A stretch of 64,000 nucleotides of DNA from DASQMT01 sp963835735 (GCA_963835735.1 CAWIGP010000007.1:62001-126000); one strand, 5' to 3'; shown: positions 8,377-18,143, numbered from the stretch's first letter. Notes: a model not told the origin generated them from the letters alone. Program-made: numbers and translations.

Positions 8377-10455
8377 TCAGTCCTCGAGCAGCGAGCGCTG
8401 CCGGCCGGCGCCGCGCCGGCGCTCGGGCTCGATCCGGACGCGGCCGTCGTAGACCTCGTCGTCGAGGAACGCGCGCATCAGTTTCTCGTGGGCGCGGTAG
8501 CGCAGCGCCTGGGCCTCGCGCCGAACGGCGGCCGCGTACTCGGCCGGGTCTGCCGGGCGCTCCTCGGCGAGCCGGCGGGCGAGGATCTCCTCGGCCGCCC
8601 AGGCATAGACGGTGTTCGCGGCGACCTCGACCTCGAGTATCCGGTAGGGCAGGTACTCGCGCACGCGCGACTTCGAGAGCCCCGCGCGCCGGGCCGCGCG
8701 CTCGAGCGCCTTGAACTCGCGCCGGCCCTCGAAGACGGTGACGGTGCCCGTCTCGGGATCGAAATGGGCCTCGATCTCGGCGTCCTCGTCCTTGCGCGCG
8801 ATCTCCCGTACCCAGCCGCTCGCGTGATGTCGCACGACGAGCACGACGAGCTCGGCGATGTGGCCGCTCGCTTCGGCGAGGACGCTGAGCCGCGCACCGG
8901 GGTCGGCGCTCACGCGGCAGCGCAGGTTGGCCGAGATACGCGACCAGCCGCCGCGGACGGGCTCGGGCACGGTGTCGGTCCACAGGTTCACGCCCAGGGC
9001 CGCGTCGGCGGCGACGTGGATCGGCGTGCCGGGAGCGATGCGCTCGGGGTCGACCAGCAGCGAGATGCCGCGGCGCTCGCCCGGGTGCAGGCGCAGCAGC
9101 GCTTGCTTGAAGCGCAGCGGCGGCGCGCCCGGTTCCGGCGCCTGCGGCTCGCGCGGAGGCGAAGCCGTCTCGTCGGCTGACGGCAGCTCGGGCTCGTCGC
9201 GCTCGAGCGGTGCCTTTGCGGAAGCCTTCCCGCCGGCCTGGAAGCCGGCCTTGCCGGGCGCGTCGAACGCTCCCTTGAGCGCGTCGTTGAGCGCCCGCAG
9301 CCCGACCTGGTCGCGCGCTCGCAGCGCACCGCCCGGGCGCACCAGGTGCGCGCGGGCGCGGCGCTCCTCGGCCGCGACGATCGGCCGCAGCACGCCGTCG
9401 ATCGCCGCGTATAGCGCCTTGACGACCGGATGGTTGTCGTTGAGCCCGCTGCGGTCGACCTTGACGACGACCTGCGGTCGCGGGCGCTCGAGCGCGTCGC
9501 GCTGGAGATCCTCGAGCGCGTCGCAGCGCACCTCGCCGTACAGGCTGCGCGTGCCGGGCGCGCCCTCGTGCGAAGCGAAGGTGGACTCGTGCGCCGCCCG
9601 GCCCGACCGCACGACCAGCCCGCCGATGCGTGTCGCGCGCGACATACCGGGCGACAGCGGCCGGGCGCTGCGGCAGACGGTGACGCGGGCGCGCACCGCT
9701 TTGGTGACGGCGACCTCGTCGTCGAACAGGACCGGCCGCTCCGGATCCGGCTCGGGGGCCTGCGAGCGCACGACCTCGACCGCCCCCGAGGGCAGCTCGA
9801 GCCAGAGCTCGCGCGTCGGGTCCTCGAGCACCGGCCGCAGCTGGACCAGCTGTGAGACGAGCGTGCGCAGGCGCCCGTCCGCCGGCAGCCGCTCGGACGC
9901 GAGCGGCACCGTGACGCAGGCGCCCGGCGACGCTCCGGGCGCCGGCTCATCGCGCACGTGGATGTAGGCGAACGGGTCATCGCGCGCCGACGGGAAGAAC
10001 CACGACTCGACCGCACGGCCGTCGCGCACGCCCTCGATCCGCCCGGCACCCTGCGCGAGCCAGACGTCACGCAGCCCGCGCCCGAACAGGCCCCGGTTGT
10101 CGCGCCGCTCGGGCAGTTCGCCGAGCACGCCGAGCCGGCGATCGACGGTGGCGGCATCGATCCCGACGCCGTCGTCGGAGCAGCGGATCTCGAAGCGCCA
10201 GCTCGTCAGCGCCGGCACGCGCAGCGCGCGCATCTGTGCCCGCCAGGCGTGCGCGAACGCCTCGTCGGGAGCCCCGAAGCGCAGCTCGATGCGTCCACGC
10301 TCGCGACCGCTCGCCGCGATCGCTGCGTCCGCGTTCGTCACAAGCTCGGGCACGATCTGCACCAGGTCGATCCCGCCCTGGGCGAAGTTCTCGCGGAAGT
10401 AGCGGCCGCGCACCGCGCCGACGCGAATCGCGGATGACGACACGAGCTCGGCCAT
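8377..10455 (-). CDS. Stand-alone GHKL-type ATPase, function unknown
   Basis: A 692-residue protein. The first ~200 residues hold a GHKL (Hsp90/MutL/histidine-kinase) ATP-binding fold: N-box VPELVTNADAAI, G1-like CSDDGVGIDAATV and a glycine loop DNRGLFGRGLRDVW. There is no phospho-acceptor helix, no membrane segment and no recognisable response-regulator partner, so this is not a sensor kinase. Beyond a low-complexity hinge (about 400-460, rich in Pro, Ala, Glu), the C-terminal part contains beta-rich stretches (RGISLLVDPERIAPGTPI) and a charged helical tail (RILARRLAEERPADPAEYAAA style). The layout recalls MORC/paraMORC-like or HSP90-like ATPases, but I cannot place it in a named family. Neighbours: SDR gene upstream, YjbR gene downstream. 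Confidence 0.75.
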   Translation of the reverse strand: MAELVSSSAIRVGAVRGRYFRENFAQGGIDLVQIVPELVTNADAAIAASGRERGRIELRFGAPDEAFAHAWRAQMRALRVPALTSWRFEIRCSDDGVGIDAATVDRRLGVLGELPERRDNRGLFGRGLRDVWLAQGAGRIEGVRDGRAVESWFFPSARDDPFAYIHVRDEPAPGASPGACVTVPLASERLPADGRLRTLVSQLVQLRPVLEDPTRELWLELPSGAVEVVRSQAPEPDPERPVLFDDEVAVTKAVRARVTVCRSARPLSPGMSRATRIGGLVVRSGRAAHESTFASHEGAPGTRSLYGEVRCDALEDLQRDALERPRPQVVVKVDRSGLNDNHPVVKALYAAIDGVLRPIVAAEERRARAHLVRPGGALRARDQVGLRALNDALKGAFDAPGKAGFQAGGKASAKAPLERDEPELPSADETASPPREPQAPEPGAPPLRFKQALLRLHPGERRGISLLVDPERIAPGTPIHVAADAALGVNLWTDTVPEPVRGGWSRISANLRCRVSADPGARLSVLAEASGHIAELVVLVVRHHASGWVREIARKDEDAEIEAHFDPETGTVTVFEGRREFKALERAARRAGLSKSRVREYLPYRILEVEVAANTVYAWAAEEILARRLAEERPADPAEYAAAVRREAQALRYRAHEKLMRAFLDDEVYDGRVRIEPERRRGAGRQRSLLED

Positions 10456-10499
10456 GCGAGCACGAATCTAGCTCGCGGGCCGGACCGCTCTCTCGGTCG

Positions 10500-11378
10500 T
10501 CAGCGCGACTGTGCGACCAGTGCGCCGGCGCTGACCGTCGCAGGGATCTCGTCAGTCCACGGCAGGATCCGGCCGAAGCGCACCAGCTCGCCGTAGAAGC
10601 GAGGCTCAAGTGTCGGTGACAGCGCGAGGTCGAGCAGCGCCACGGCCGCCTGGGCGGGTGACTGCGCGGCGCTCATGTCGTCGAACCAGGGCCGCGAGGC
10701 GTCCGTGTCGACCAGGCCGGGACAGACCGCCGCGATCAGGGTCCCATCGGCGAGGTCGGCGTCCCGGCGCTCGGCGGCCACGGCCCGAACGGCGGCGACC
10801 TGCGCGACCTTGGACGGAGGGTTGATCCACTTCGGCCAGCCCTCACGCTCCGCACGGCCCTCGTGCACGGCCGCGCGCCAGTCGGCGACCACGGCATCGA
10901 CGACCTCGAGCGTGCACGCCTGCTCAAAACGGGGCCGGACCGACGGGTCCAGGTGGCCGAGCGTCCCGAAGCTGCTCGCGACCACGATCATCCGCCCTCC
11001 GGGGCGCAGGACGGGCGCGAACGTCCGCAGCATCCTCGTCGTCCCCAGGTTGTTCGTCTCCACGACGGCGTCGATGCTCTCCGCAGGGTCCTTGCTCGGC
11101 AACATGCGCGCGGCCGCGTTGGAGAACACGATGTCGACGCCGCCGAGCTCCTGGGCGAGAGCGGCGATCGCGCCGGCGTCGCGGACGTCGAGCACTCGGC
11201 CCTCGACTTGCGCGCCGTCCTGTCCGACGGCGGCGACCGCATCCGCGACGCGGCCGGCGTCGCGGCCGGTCAGCAGGACGAGGTCGCCGGGATCGAGGCG
11301 GGCGGCGAGACCTTGTGCGAGCGCGAACCCCAGTCCCTGGTTGGCGCCGGTGACGAGCGCGATTCGTGGGGAGGACAT
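10500..11378 (-). CDS. Short-chain dehydrogenase/reductase
   Basis: A 292-residue SDR. I chose the start at 11378 because MSSPRIALVTGANQGLGFAL places the Rossmann loop TGANQGLG at the normal distance from the N-terminus; longer upstream frames would add an unrelated tail and cross the LysR promoter. The cofactor region DVRDAGAIAALAQE and SNAAARM (the NNAG-like motif with its first Asn changed to Ser) follows. The catalytic part has VVASSFGTLG instead of the usual Ser...YxxxK spacing. I do not see a clean YxxxK (SKVAQVAAVRAV occupies that place), so the active site looks altered. It is transcribed away from a LysR gene, which probably controls it. Confidence 0.85.
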   Translation of the reverse strand: MSSPRIALVTGANQGLGFALAQGLAARLDPGDLVLLTGRDAGRVADAVAAVGQDGAQVEGRVLDVRDAGAIAALAQELGGVDIVFSNAAARMLPSKDPAESIDAVVETNNLGTTRMLRTFAPVLRPGGRMIVVASSFGTLGHLDPSVRPRFEQACTLEVVDAVVADWRAAVHEGRAEREGWPKWINPPSKVAQVAAVRAVAAERRDADLADGTLIAAVCPGLVDTDASRPWFDDMSAAQSPAQAAVALLDLALSPTLEPRFYGELVRFGRILPWTDEIPATVSAGALVAQSR

Positions 11379-11413
11379 GGCCTCGACAGTAGCCCGCAAC
11401 GGCCATGAGTGAT

Positions 11414-11443
11414 ACGAGAATGCTGCACGTCTGCCATGCTCGT
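11414..11443. promoter_or_regulatory. Candidate LysR operator (inverted repeat)
   Basis: ACGAGAATG at 11414-11422 and CATGCTCGT at 11435-11443 form an inverted repeat with 8 of 9 matching positions and a 12-base spacer. It sits between the SDR start (11378) and the LysR start (11449), six bases before the latter. Position, size and symmetry fit a LysR-family autoregulatory site. This is inference from the sequence alone. Confidence 0.5.
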
Positions 11444-11448
11444 TCGTC

Positions 11449-12354
11449 ATGGCTGATCTGTCCGTCGCCGGTCTGCGCGTGCTGCGCGAGGTTGCCGAGG
11501 TGGGTTCGTTCAGCGCCGCCGCGCGCGGGCTCGGGTACACGCAGTCGGCCGTGTCGCGTCAGGTCGCGGCGCTCGAAGCCGCCGCCGGGCGGCGGCTGTT
11601 CGAGCGCCGGCGCGACGGCGTTCGGCTCACGGCCGAGGGCAGCCGGCTGCTGGCGCGGGCGACGACCGTGCTGGCCGAGCTCGACGCCGCGCGCCGTGAG
11701 CTCGACGGGCTGCCCGCGGCGGCCGGTCCGGTCCGCCTGGGCGCGTTCCCGAGCGCAGGCGCGGCGCTCGTGCCGGCGGCGCTGGGCGCGCTGGCGCGAC
11801 AGCACCCGCGGCTCGAGGTGACGCTGCGCGAGGGGACCACGCCGTCGCTCGTCCGCGCCTTGCGGACCGGCGCGATCGACCTCGCCGTACTCGCCGCCCA
11901 GCCGCCGTTCCGCCCGTTCGACGCCGAGGCGCCGCCGCTGCGCGTCGAGACGCTGTCGGAGGCCGAGCTGCAGGTGGCGGTCGGCCCGGGGCATCCGCTG
12001 GACATTCGCACGGCCGTGGAGCTGGACGAGCTCGAGGGGCAGCGCTGGGTCGCGAGCCGCTCCGACACGGGCGAGACCCTGCTCGGGGTCTGGCCGGGGC
12101 TCGCTGGACGCCCGCATATCGCCTATGTCGTGGGTGACTGGCTGGCCAAGCTCAACCTCGTCGCCACCGGGCTGGCGATTACGACGGTGCCCGGGATCGC
12201 CGCCCCCGCGGTGCCGCGCGGCGTCCGGCTCCTCACCGTTCGCGGCGAGCCGCAGGAGGTCCGGCGGGCGGTGCTGGCGCGACTGCCCGGGCCTGACAGC
12301 CCCGAACTCGATGCCGTGGCCGACGCGCTGCGAGCGTCGTGCGCACCCGAATGA
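11449..12354 (+). CDS. LysR-family transcriptional regulator
   Basis: A 301-residue LTTR. The winged helix-turn-helix is at residues 4-63 (LRVLREVAEVGSFSAAARGL, GYTQSAVSRQVAALE, GRRLFERRRDGVRLTAEG). A linker helix and a type 2 periplasmic-binding-fold effector domain follow from about residue 90 (VRLGAFPSAGAALVPAALG, DLAVLAAQPPF). Length is normal. It is divergent from the SDR gene, with a 70-base gap that holds an inverted repeat, the classical LTTR-target layout. The inducer is unknown; the SDR substrate or product is a fair guess. Confidence 0.93.
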   Translation: MADLSVAGLRVLREVAEVGSFSAAARGLGYTQSAVSRQVAALEAAAGRRLFERRRDGVRLTAEGSRLLARATTVLAELDAARRELDGLPAAAGPVRLGAFPSAGAALVPAALGALARQHPRLEVTLREGTTPSLVRALRTGAIDLAVLAAQPPFRPFDAEAPPLRVETLSEAELQVAVGPGHPLDIRTAVELDELEGQRWVASRSDTGETLLGVWPGLAGRPHIAYVVGDWLAKLNLVATGLAITTVPGIAAPAVPRGVRLLTVRGEPQEVRRAVLARLPGPDSPELDAVADALRASCAPE

Positions 12355-12384
12355 ACGCGTCGGCGGGCACGCCGACATAACGGC

Positions 12385-12813
12385 TCAGTCGAGAGGGTGC
12401 CGCCAGCGCAGGTCGGGGAACTTCGCGAAGTCGCGATCGAAGCTGACCCATTCGCATCCGTGCTCGAGCGCGAGCGCGGCGTGCTGTGCGTCGGCGATCA
12501 GGCTGCCGCGCGCCTGCGTGCGCCGGCACAGCTCCTCGAAGATCTGCCAGTGGCGGTCGCCGGCGCGGACGATGCGCGCGTTCGGGCGGAGCAGGAGGCC
12601 GTCTGCGAACCGGAACGCATGGTCGAGTGGCGTCGGCACGGCGAACGCGCGCGGGTTCGTCGCGATCCGGACGAACGCACTTAGCACGAGCTCCGAGACA
12701 GCGAACGGCGCCGCCGCATTGACGACGGATTCGAGCAGTTCGCGCGCGACGCGGTGATGCTCCTGTCCGGAGCGGTGCGCGTTGAGCAGGACGTTGACGT
12801 CGAAGAGGATCAC
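12385..12813 (-). CDS. VapC-like PIN-domain ribonuclease toxin
   Basis: A 142-residue PIN protein. MILFDVNVLLNAHR carries the first catalytic Asp (residue 5), ELVLSAFVRIATNPRAF the central Glu, and LIADAQHAALALEHGCEWVSFDRDFAKF the last two acidic residues. TNPRAF is typical of the MT3492/VapC-type subgroup. Its ATG overlaps the stop of the preceding antitoxin gene (ATGA), so the pair is translationally coupled. All acidic active-site residues appear present, so the toxin looks functional. Known family activity is Mg-dependent cleavage of RNA. Confidence 0.9.
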   Translation of the reverse strand: MILFDVNVLLNAHRSGQEHHRVARELLESVVNAAAPFAVSELVLSAFVRIATNPRAFAVPTPLDHAFRFADGLLLRPNARIVRAGDRHWQIFEELCRRTQARGSLIADAQHAALALEHGCEWVSFDRDFAKFPDLRWRHPLD

Positions 12814-13061
12814 CGCTGGCGGTCTTCTTCGTCCATCAGCTCCTGCAGCGCGCGGTTGTCGTCGATGTCGACCAGGGCGGGCGAGCCGTCGCCGTCGAAC
12901 ACGAGCGTCTCGAACGGCTCGTGCGCGGCGAGCTCGCGGCGGTTGTGCAGGTCAGCGCGCAGCGCGTCCTCGACCTCCTGCGCGAACGTTGTGCCGCGCT
13001 CGGCGGCGCGCTGCTTGTAGGCCCGGAAGATCGCGTCGTCGAGCTTGATCGTGGTCCGCAC
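12810..13061 (-). CDS. RHH-type antitoxin partner of the PIN toxin
   Basis: An 83-residue protein from GTG 13061 (VRTTIKLDDAIFRAYKQRAA). An in-frame ATG at 13088 is a possible longer start that adds nine residues. The N-terminus is a ribbon-helix-helix (TTIKLDDAIF, then helix QRAAERGTTFAQEVEDALR), and the acidic tail (DGDGSPALVDIDDNRALQEL) is the likely toxin-binding part. It directly precedes the PIN toxin with a four-base overlap. It should neutralise the toxin and autorepress the operon. Confidence 0.83.
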   Translation of the reverse strand: MRTTIKLDDAIFRAYKQRAAERGTTFAQEVEDALRADLHNRRELAAHEPFETLVFDGDGSPALVDIDDNRALQELMDEEDRQR

Positions 13062-13103
13062 GCACAAGAGAATACTTGGGGCGCACAAAGATGCGCAGGG
13101 ACG

Positions 13104-14507
13104 TCAGGCTGCGTCGGCAAGCGTGACCTCGGGCATCCCGAGTTCGCTTCGGATCGTTGCGACGTCGGGCGCCATCCCGTCCGCCGAGCGCCCATGCGCC
13201 GCGGTGTTCTCGAGCGTTCGCAGCCAACGCTCGAGCCGTGGTCGGTGGGCGGCGGAGCGCGCCGCCTCGCGCGGCGTCAGCCCGTCGTACCGCGCTTCCG
13301 GCTCGTCGAGTATCCGCATGAAGCGGTCGCGAGCGTAACCGGACAGCACGGCGTCTCGGACCCCAACGGGAACCGGCGGGTCACCTTCCGCCGTTACGGC
13401 CGACGGCGAGTCTTCCACCGTCAGCGGCTCGACGCGCCGCTCGGCCAGGCGTGCCCGAGACCCGAGAGCGGCGGCGACCAAGCCGATAGCCCCGTCCAAC
13501 CGCCGCTCTGAGATGGCGTGGAACGTCAACGAACGCGGGCGCAGCTCGAACGTGCCGAGGCCGATCCTGCCGGCGTCCAGGCTCACCTGCTGACCCTCGG
13601 GATCGACGAAGACAGGCGTCGATTCGAGCAGAACGGCACGTGGCGGGAGCTGAGGCCGCCTGGCGGCGAGCTCGCGGCGGGACCCTGTCCACTCCAGGCA
13701 GATGCCCTCGCCGTCGTCAGTGTCCGCCATGTCGACGAGGTCGGCATGGCGCTCGAGCATCCTCGCGGCGTCGGCGTCGAGTTCCCAGCGCGCGTGTGCG
13801 TCGACAACCTCGTCGCCTTCGAAGCTGAAAAAGCTCGGCGGCGTGTGGCGGCTCGGCGGCGAGAAGCGCAAGAGCTGCGCGGCGCAGACCCGGAAGGCCG
13901 ATTGCAGCGAGATCGAGTGCTCGCCCGCAAGGCGCTCGACCTCCGCGACGAGCTCCTCCTCCTCGCTGGCCTCGAAGATCCCAACCGGACCCCACAGCTG
14001 ATCGCCGCCCATGACGCGACCGAGCAGCACGTCCCACCGAGCGGTCTCGCGCGACACCTGCTCGCTGCGCACCGTCACGACCCTGGCGCCGAGGACCTCC
14101 TCCAGCTCTATCGACGCTCCTGGCCGGACCGAACGTGCGCGCCACAGGCCAAGGCGCGCGTCGGTCAGTCGTCTCGCCGCCGCCCGTTCGACGTCGGTGA
14201 GCCCGGCCAGCTCGCAGAACCGCTCGGCCGGGGTGCCGCCGCCGGCAAGCTCGCGATCCAAGTGCACGTACGAGCAGAGCTGCGCGACCCTCTCGGGCGA
14301 CAGCGATCGGTCCTGACCGCAGAGATCGTCGATCGCGGCGTCGAGATGCTCGGGGTGTCCGGCGATCGTCCAATCCTGCAACCGCTCCCAGATCGCGTCG
14401 GTTGTTCGAGCGCGCTGCTGCTCGTCCGCCGCATGGTCGAGACAGCACAGCTTGTATTTGCGCCCGCTCCCGCACGGGCAAGGCGCGTTTCGTCCGCTCT
14501 TCGCCAT
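13104..14507 (-). CDS. SEC-C motif protein, otherwise unknown
   Basis: A 467-residue protein from ATG 14507. The SEC-C zinc motif lies right at the N-terminus: CPCGSGRKYKLCC at residues 10-22, which binds zinc in SecA tails and many unrelated proteins. The rest (DVLLGRVMGGDQLWGPVGI, then a long alpha/beta region) matches no family I recognise. Near the C-terminus PEARYDGLTPREAARS resembles a short element often seen in SEC-C/antitoxin-MbcA-like proteins, but no full domain is evident. It is transcribed divergently from the flavoenzyme gene, 85 bases away. The SEC-C placement suggests nucleic-acid or protein interaction; that is inference. Confidence 0.82.
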   Translation of the reverse strand: MAKSGRNAPCPCGSGRKYKLCCLDHAADEQQRARTTDAIWERLQDWTIAGHPEHLDAAIDDLCGQDRSLSPERVAQLCSYVHLDRELAGGGTPAERFCELAGLTDVERAAARRLTDARLGLWRARSVRPGASIELEEVLGARVVTVRSEQVSRETARWDVLLGRVMGGDQLWGPVGIFEASEEEELVAEVERLAGEHSISLQSAFRVCAAQLLRFSPPSRHTPPSFFSFEGDEVVDAHARWELDADAARMLERHADLVDMADTDDGEGICLEWTGSRRELAARRPQLPPRAVLLESTPVFVDPEGQQVSLDAGRIGLGTFELRPRSLTFHAISERRLDGAIGLVAAALGSRARLAERRVEPLTVEDSPSAVTAEGDPPVPVGVRDAVLSGYARDRFMRILDEPEARYDGLTPREAARSAAHRPRLERWLRTLENTAAHGRSADGMAPDVATIRSELGMPEVTLADAA

Positions 14508-14592
14508 GGCACGAAAGCTAGGCTCGCGTGCGGACGGCACCTCAGCCGTCGACCCGCAAAGCTTGCTCCATGGTTGCGGGCCCGGAGAACGG

Positions 14593-15823
14593 ATGCGCGT
14601 AGTCGTCGTGGGCGGCGGCGTCATCGGGCTCGGCATCGCCTACGAGCTGACCAGGGATGGACACGACGTCACGGTGATCGACAGCGTCGAGCCCGGGTTC
14701 GGCGCGGCTGCCGGGAGCGCGGCGAAGATCGCGCTCGCCGAGACGCCGCCGGTACCGGGCCCGGGCATGGTCGTGCAGGGGATCAAGTGGATGCTCGATC
14801 CCGACAGCCCGCTCTACGTGCGGCCGTCGCCCGCGCCTTCGTTCGTCCGCTTCATGCTCGCGATGGCGCGCAACTGCACGCCGCGGCACTTCCTCCGCGG
14901 CCTCGAGCTCAACCTCTCGCTGACGTCTCCCTGCCTCGAGCTGTTCGACGAGTGGGCCGCGGACGGCGTCGCGTTCGAGGAGCACCGCCGCGGCGTCCTG
15001 CTCGCCTACGAATACAGGAAGAGCTTCGAGGAGCGGCGAACGCACGACGACGTGTTCGCGCGGTTCGGGTACGTCCCGGAGGCGCTCGAGGGGGCGGAGC
15101 TCCACGAGATCGAACCCGCGCTCTCGCCGCGCATCAGCTATGCGCTCAAGTACGAGGCCGATCGCCAGATCGAACCCGTCTCGCTCACCACGTCGCTGCT
15201 CGCGCAGCTGCCCAACGTCGTCGCCGACCAGCCGGTGACGGGCTTCAAGACCGCGCACGGGCGAGTCAAGGCCGTGCGCACGAAGACGCAGACGTTCCAA
15301 TGCGACGCCGTCGTGCTCGCGGCCGGAGCGTCCACGGGCCGCGTCGCCGCGTACCTGGGAGCGCGGCTGCCCGTGCAGCCCGGCAAGGGCTACAGCGTCC
15401 ACTATCCCGATCCGCCGACCGCGCTGCGGTACCCGCTCACGTTCGAGGACGCCCACGTCGCGGTGTCGCCGCTGAACGACGGCCTGCGCATCGCGGGGAC
15501 GATGGAGTTCGCGGGCTTCGACGCGCGCGTGCGGCGCCGCCGTGTCGAGGCGATGAAGGCCGCCGCGGCCGCCGGCTTCGGCGACTGGGATCCCGGCAAG
15601 CCGCACCGCGAAGCCTTGGGCGGGCCTGCGCCCGATGACGCCCGACGGCCTGCCGATCATCGGCCGGCTCGCGGCCACGCCGAACGCGATCGTCGCCACC
15701 GGGCACGCCATGCTCGGTCTCACGCAGGCGCCGGCGACGGCGCGCGCCGTCCGCAACCTGGTCCGTGGCGAGCCGGTCCCGGACACGATCCGCGCGCTCG
15801 GACCGCAGCGGTTCAAGATGTGA
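14593..15823 (+). pseudogene. FAD-dependent D-amino-acid dehydrogenase-like (DAO fold), frameshifted
   Basis: Starts MRVVVVGGGVIGLGIAYELT, an FAD-binding GxGxxG loop, and continues as a DAO-family flavoenzyme of DadA type. It keeps the substrate-domain features (SFVRFMLAMARNCTPRHF, VVLAAGASTGRVAAYLGARL, PVQPGKGYSV). At 15611-15620 the sequence aagccttggg breaks the frame: removing one T gives EAWAGLRPMTPDGLPIIGRL, the expected C-terminal motif, which otherwise continues in the next frame to the stop at 15823. Repaired length is about 409 residues. DadA-type enzymes oxidise D-amino acids to 2-oxo acids and pass electrons to quinones. The next gene is a 2-oxo-acid dehydrogenase E1, seven bases downstream, which suggests a joint route from D-alanine through pyruvate. 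Confidence 0.82.
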
Positions 15824-15829
15824 GGTTCC

Positions 15830-18143
15830 ATGACCGCAACGCAAGAGCAGCTGTCGCTGAAGACGCTCGAGTCGGTGCAGGACCGCGTGCTCTGGCTCGC
15901 GACGTCGATCGTCCATCACGCCAACAAGGTGCGCGCGACGCCGTCGGGGGTGAAGGTCGGCGGGCACCAGGCGTCCTCGGCGTCGATGGTGTCGATCATG
16001 ACCGCGCTGTACTTCGCGCACCTGCGCGGTGCGGATCGCGTCTCGGTCAAGCCGCACGCGTCGCCGGTCCTGCATGCGATCGAGTACCTGCTCGGCGAGC
16101 TCGACGCCAAGTACCTGACGTCGCTGCGCGAGTTCGGCGGGCTGCAGAGCTACCCGAGCCGGCTGAAGGATCCGGTCCCGGCGGACTTCTCGACCGGCTC
16201 GGTCGGCATCGGCGCGACGGCGCCGATCTGGAGCGCGATCGCCCACCGCTACGTGGCCGGGCACTTCGAGGTGCCGCGCGGCGGCCGGCATGTCGCGCTG
16301 CTCGGCGACGCCGAGCTCGACGAGGGCGCGATCTGGGAGGCGCTGGTCGACCCGGTGGTCTCGTCGCTCGGCGAGGTGCTGTGGATCGTCGACCTCAACC
16401 GGCAGTCGCTGGACCGCGTCGTGCCGGACATCGCGGCGGGCCGGATCGCCGCGCATGTTCGAGGCCGCCGGGTGGCAGACGATCAGCGTCAAGTACGGCC
16501 GCCGGCTGCGCGAGCTGTTCGAGCGCGACGGCGGCGAGGCGCTGCGCCGTCGCATCGACGAGATGCCCAACGAGGAGTACCAGCGGCTGCTGCGCTCCGA
16601 CGCCGCCGAGCTGCGCGAGCGCCTGCCGGACGGCGCGGATCTCGCGCGGCTGGTTGATCAGCTCGACGACGACGAGCTGCTGCGCGCGATCCGCGACCTC
16701 GGCGGCCACGACCTCGGCGACCTGCTCGACGCCTTCCGCGCGGCGGACGCGGTGACCGACCGGCCGACGGTCATCTTCGCGTTCACGATCAAGGCGTGGC
16801 GGCTCGCCACCCAGGGCCATCCGGCCAACCACTCGGCGCTGCTGTCGGTGCCGCAGTGGCGCGAGCTCGCCGCGGCGACGGGAGCCGACCCCGACGACCC
16901 GTGGGCGCGCTTCCCCGACGGTTCCCCCGAGGCCGAGCTGTGCCGCCGCAGCGCGGAGCGCCTCCATCGCGAGCCGGTGGAGCCGCGCACGGCGCCGCTG
17001 CCGCCGGCCGACGTCGGGCGCACCCACGCTGGCCGGGCCTCGACGCAGCAGGCGTTCGGCCGCTTCTTCGTCGACCTCTCGCACGGCGCGCCCGAGGTCG
17101 CCGCCCACGTGGTCACGGTCAGCCCCGACGTCGCGTCGTCGACCAACCTCGGCGGCTGGATCAACCGCGTCGGGATCTGGAGCCCGGGCGAGCGGATCGA
17201 CTGGTTCGCCGACGACACCGACACGCTCGTCCGGTGGCGGGAGACCGAGCACGGCCAGCACATCGAGCTCGGGATCGCCGAGGGCAACCTCGTCGGGCTG
17301 CTCGGCGAGCTGGGGGCGACCTGGTCGCGCGACCGGCAGGCGCTGCTGCCGATCGGCACGCTCTACGACCCGTTCGTCAACCGCGCGCTCGAGCCCTGGT
17401 CGTTCGGCATCTACGCCGGCGGCCAGTCGATCCTGGTCGGCACGCCGTCGGGAGTCACGCTCGCGCCCGAGGGCGGCGCGCACCAGTCGATCATCACGCC
17501 GTCGGTCGGGCTCGAGCAGCCGCGCTGCATCGCCTGGGAGCCGGCGTTCGGCCAGGACCTCGAGTGGACGCTGCTGTACGCGTTGTCGCGGCTCGGCCGT
17601 CCCGACGGCACCTCGTCGTACTTCCGCCTGACGACGCGCCCGATCGACCAGGCGCTGGCCGCCGTGCCAGACGATCCCGACGCGCGCGAGCGGCGCCGCC
17701 GCCACGCGCTGGCCGGCGGATACCGGCTGCGCACCGCGCCCACCGCGCCGAAGATCACGCTCGTCGGCGTCGGGGCGATCATGCCCGAGGTCGTCGCGGC
17801 AGCGGAGGAGCTGGGGGGCGACGGCGTGGCCTGCGACGTCGTCTGCCTCACCTCGCCCGATCTCGTCTTCCGCGCGCTGCAGGCCCGGCAGGGCCTCGCG
17901 GCGGGCGACGCCGCGATCCTCGACGAGCTGCTGCCCGCCGATCGCACCGCGCCGATCGTCAGCGTCCTCGACGGGCACCCGCACACGCTCAGCTTCCTGG
18001 CGGCGGTGCGCGGCTCCCCGATCGCGTGCCTCGGCGTCGACGACTTCGGCCAGTCCGGCGACGTCGACGACCTGTACCGCCATTTCGGGATCGACGCCGA
18101 CACGATCGCCGGCGCCGCCGCCGACCTCCTGGACGTCGGTTGA
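15830..18143 (+). pseudogene. AceE-like pyruvate dehydrogenase E1 / transketolase, frameshifted
   Basis: Starts MTATQEQLSLKTLESVQDRV. The N-terminal part has the AceE-type thiamine-diphosphate motif GDAELDEGAIWEALVDPVV...IVDLNRQSLD (GD...N, about residues 161-192). At about 16454 one extra base moves the frame: IAAGRIAA should run directly into MFEAAGWQTISVKYGRR, found in the next frame. From there the protein is complete to 18143, including the pyrimidine-binding transketolase domain (HIELGIAEGNLVGLLGELGA) and the C-terminal domain (KITLVGVGAIMPEVVAAAEE). Repaired length is about 770 residues, shorter than E. coli AceE (887). It should decarboxylate a 2-oxo acid and feed an E2 lipoyl domain; no E2 or E3 is nearby. 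It could instead be a broader transketolase-like enzyme. Confidence 0.82.
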
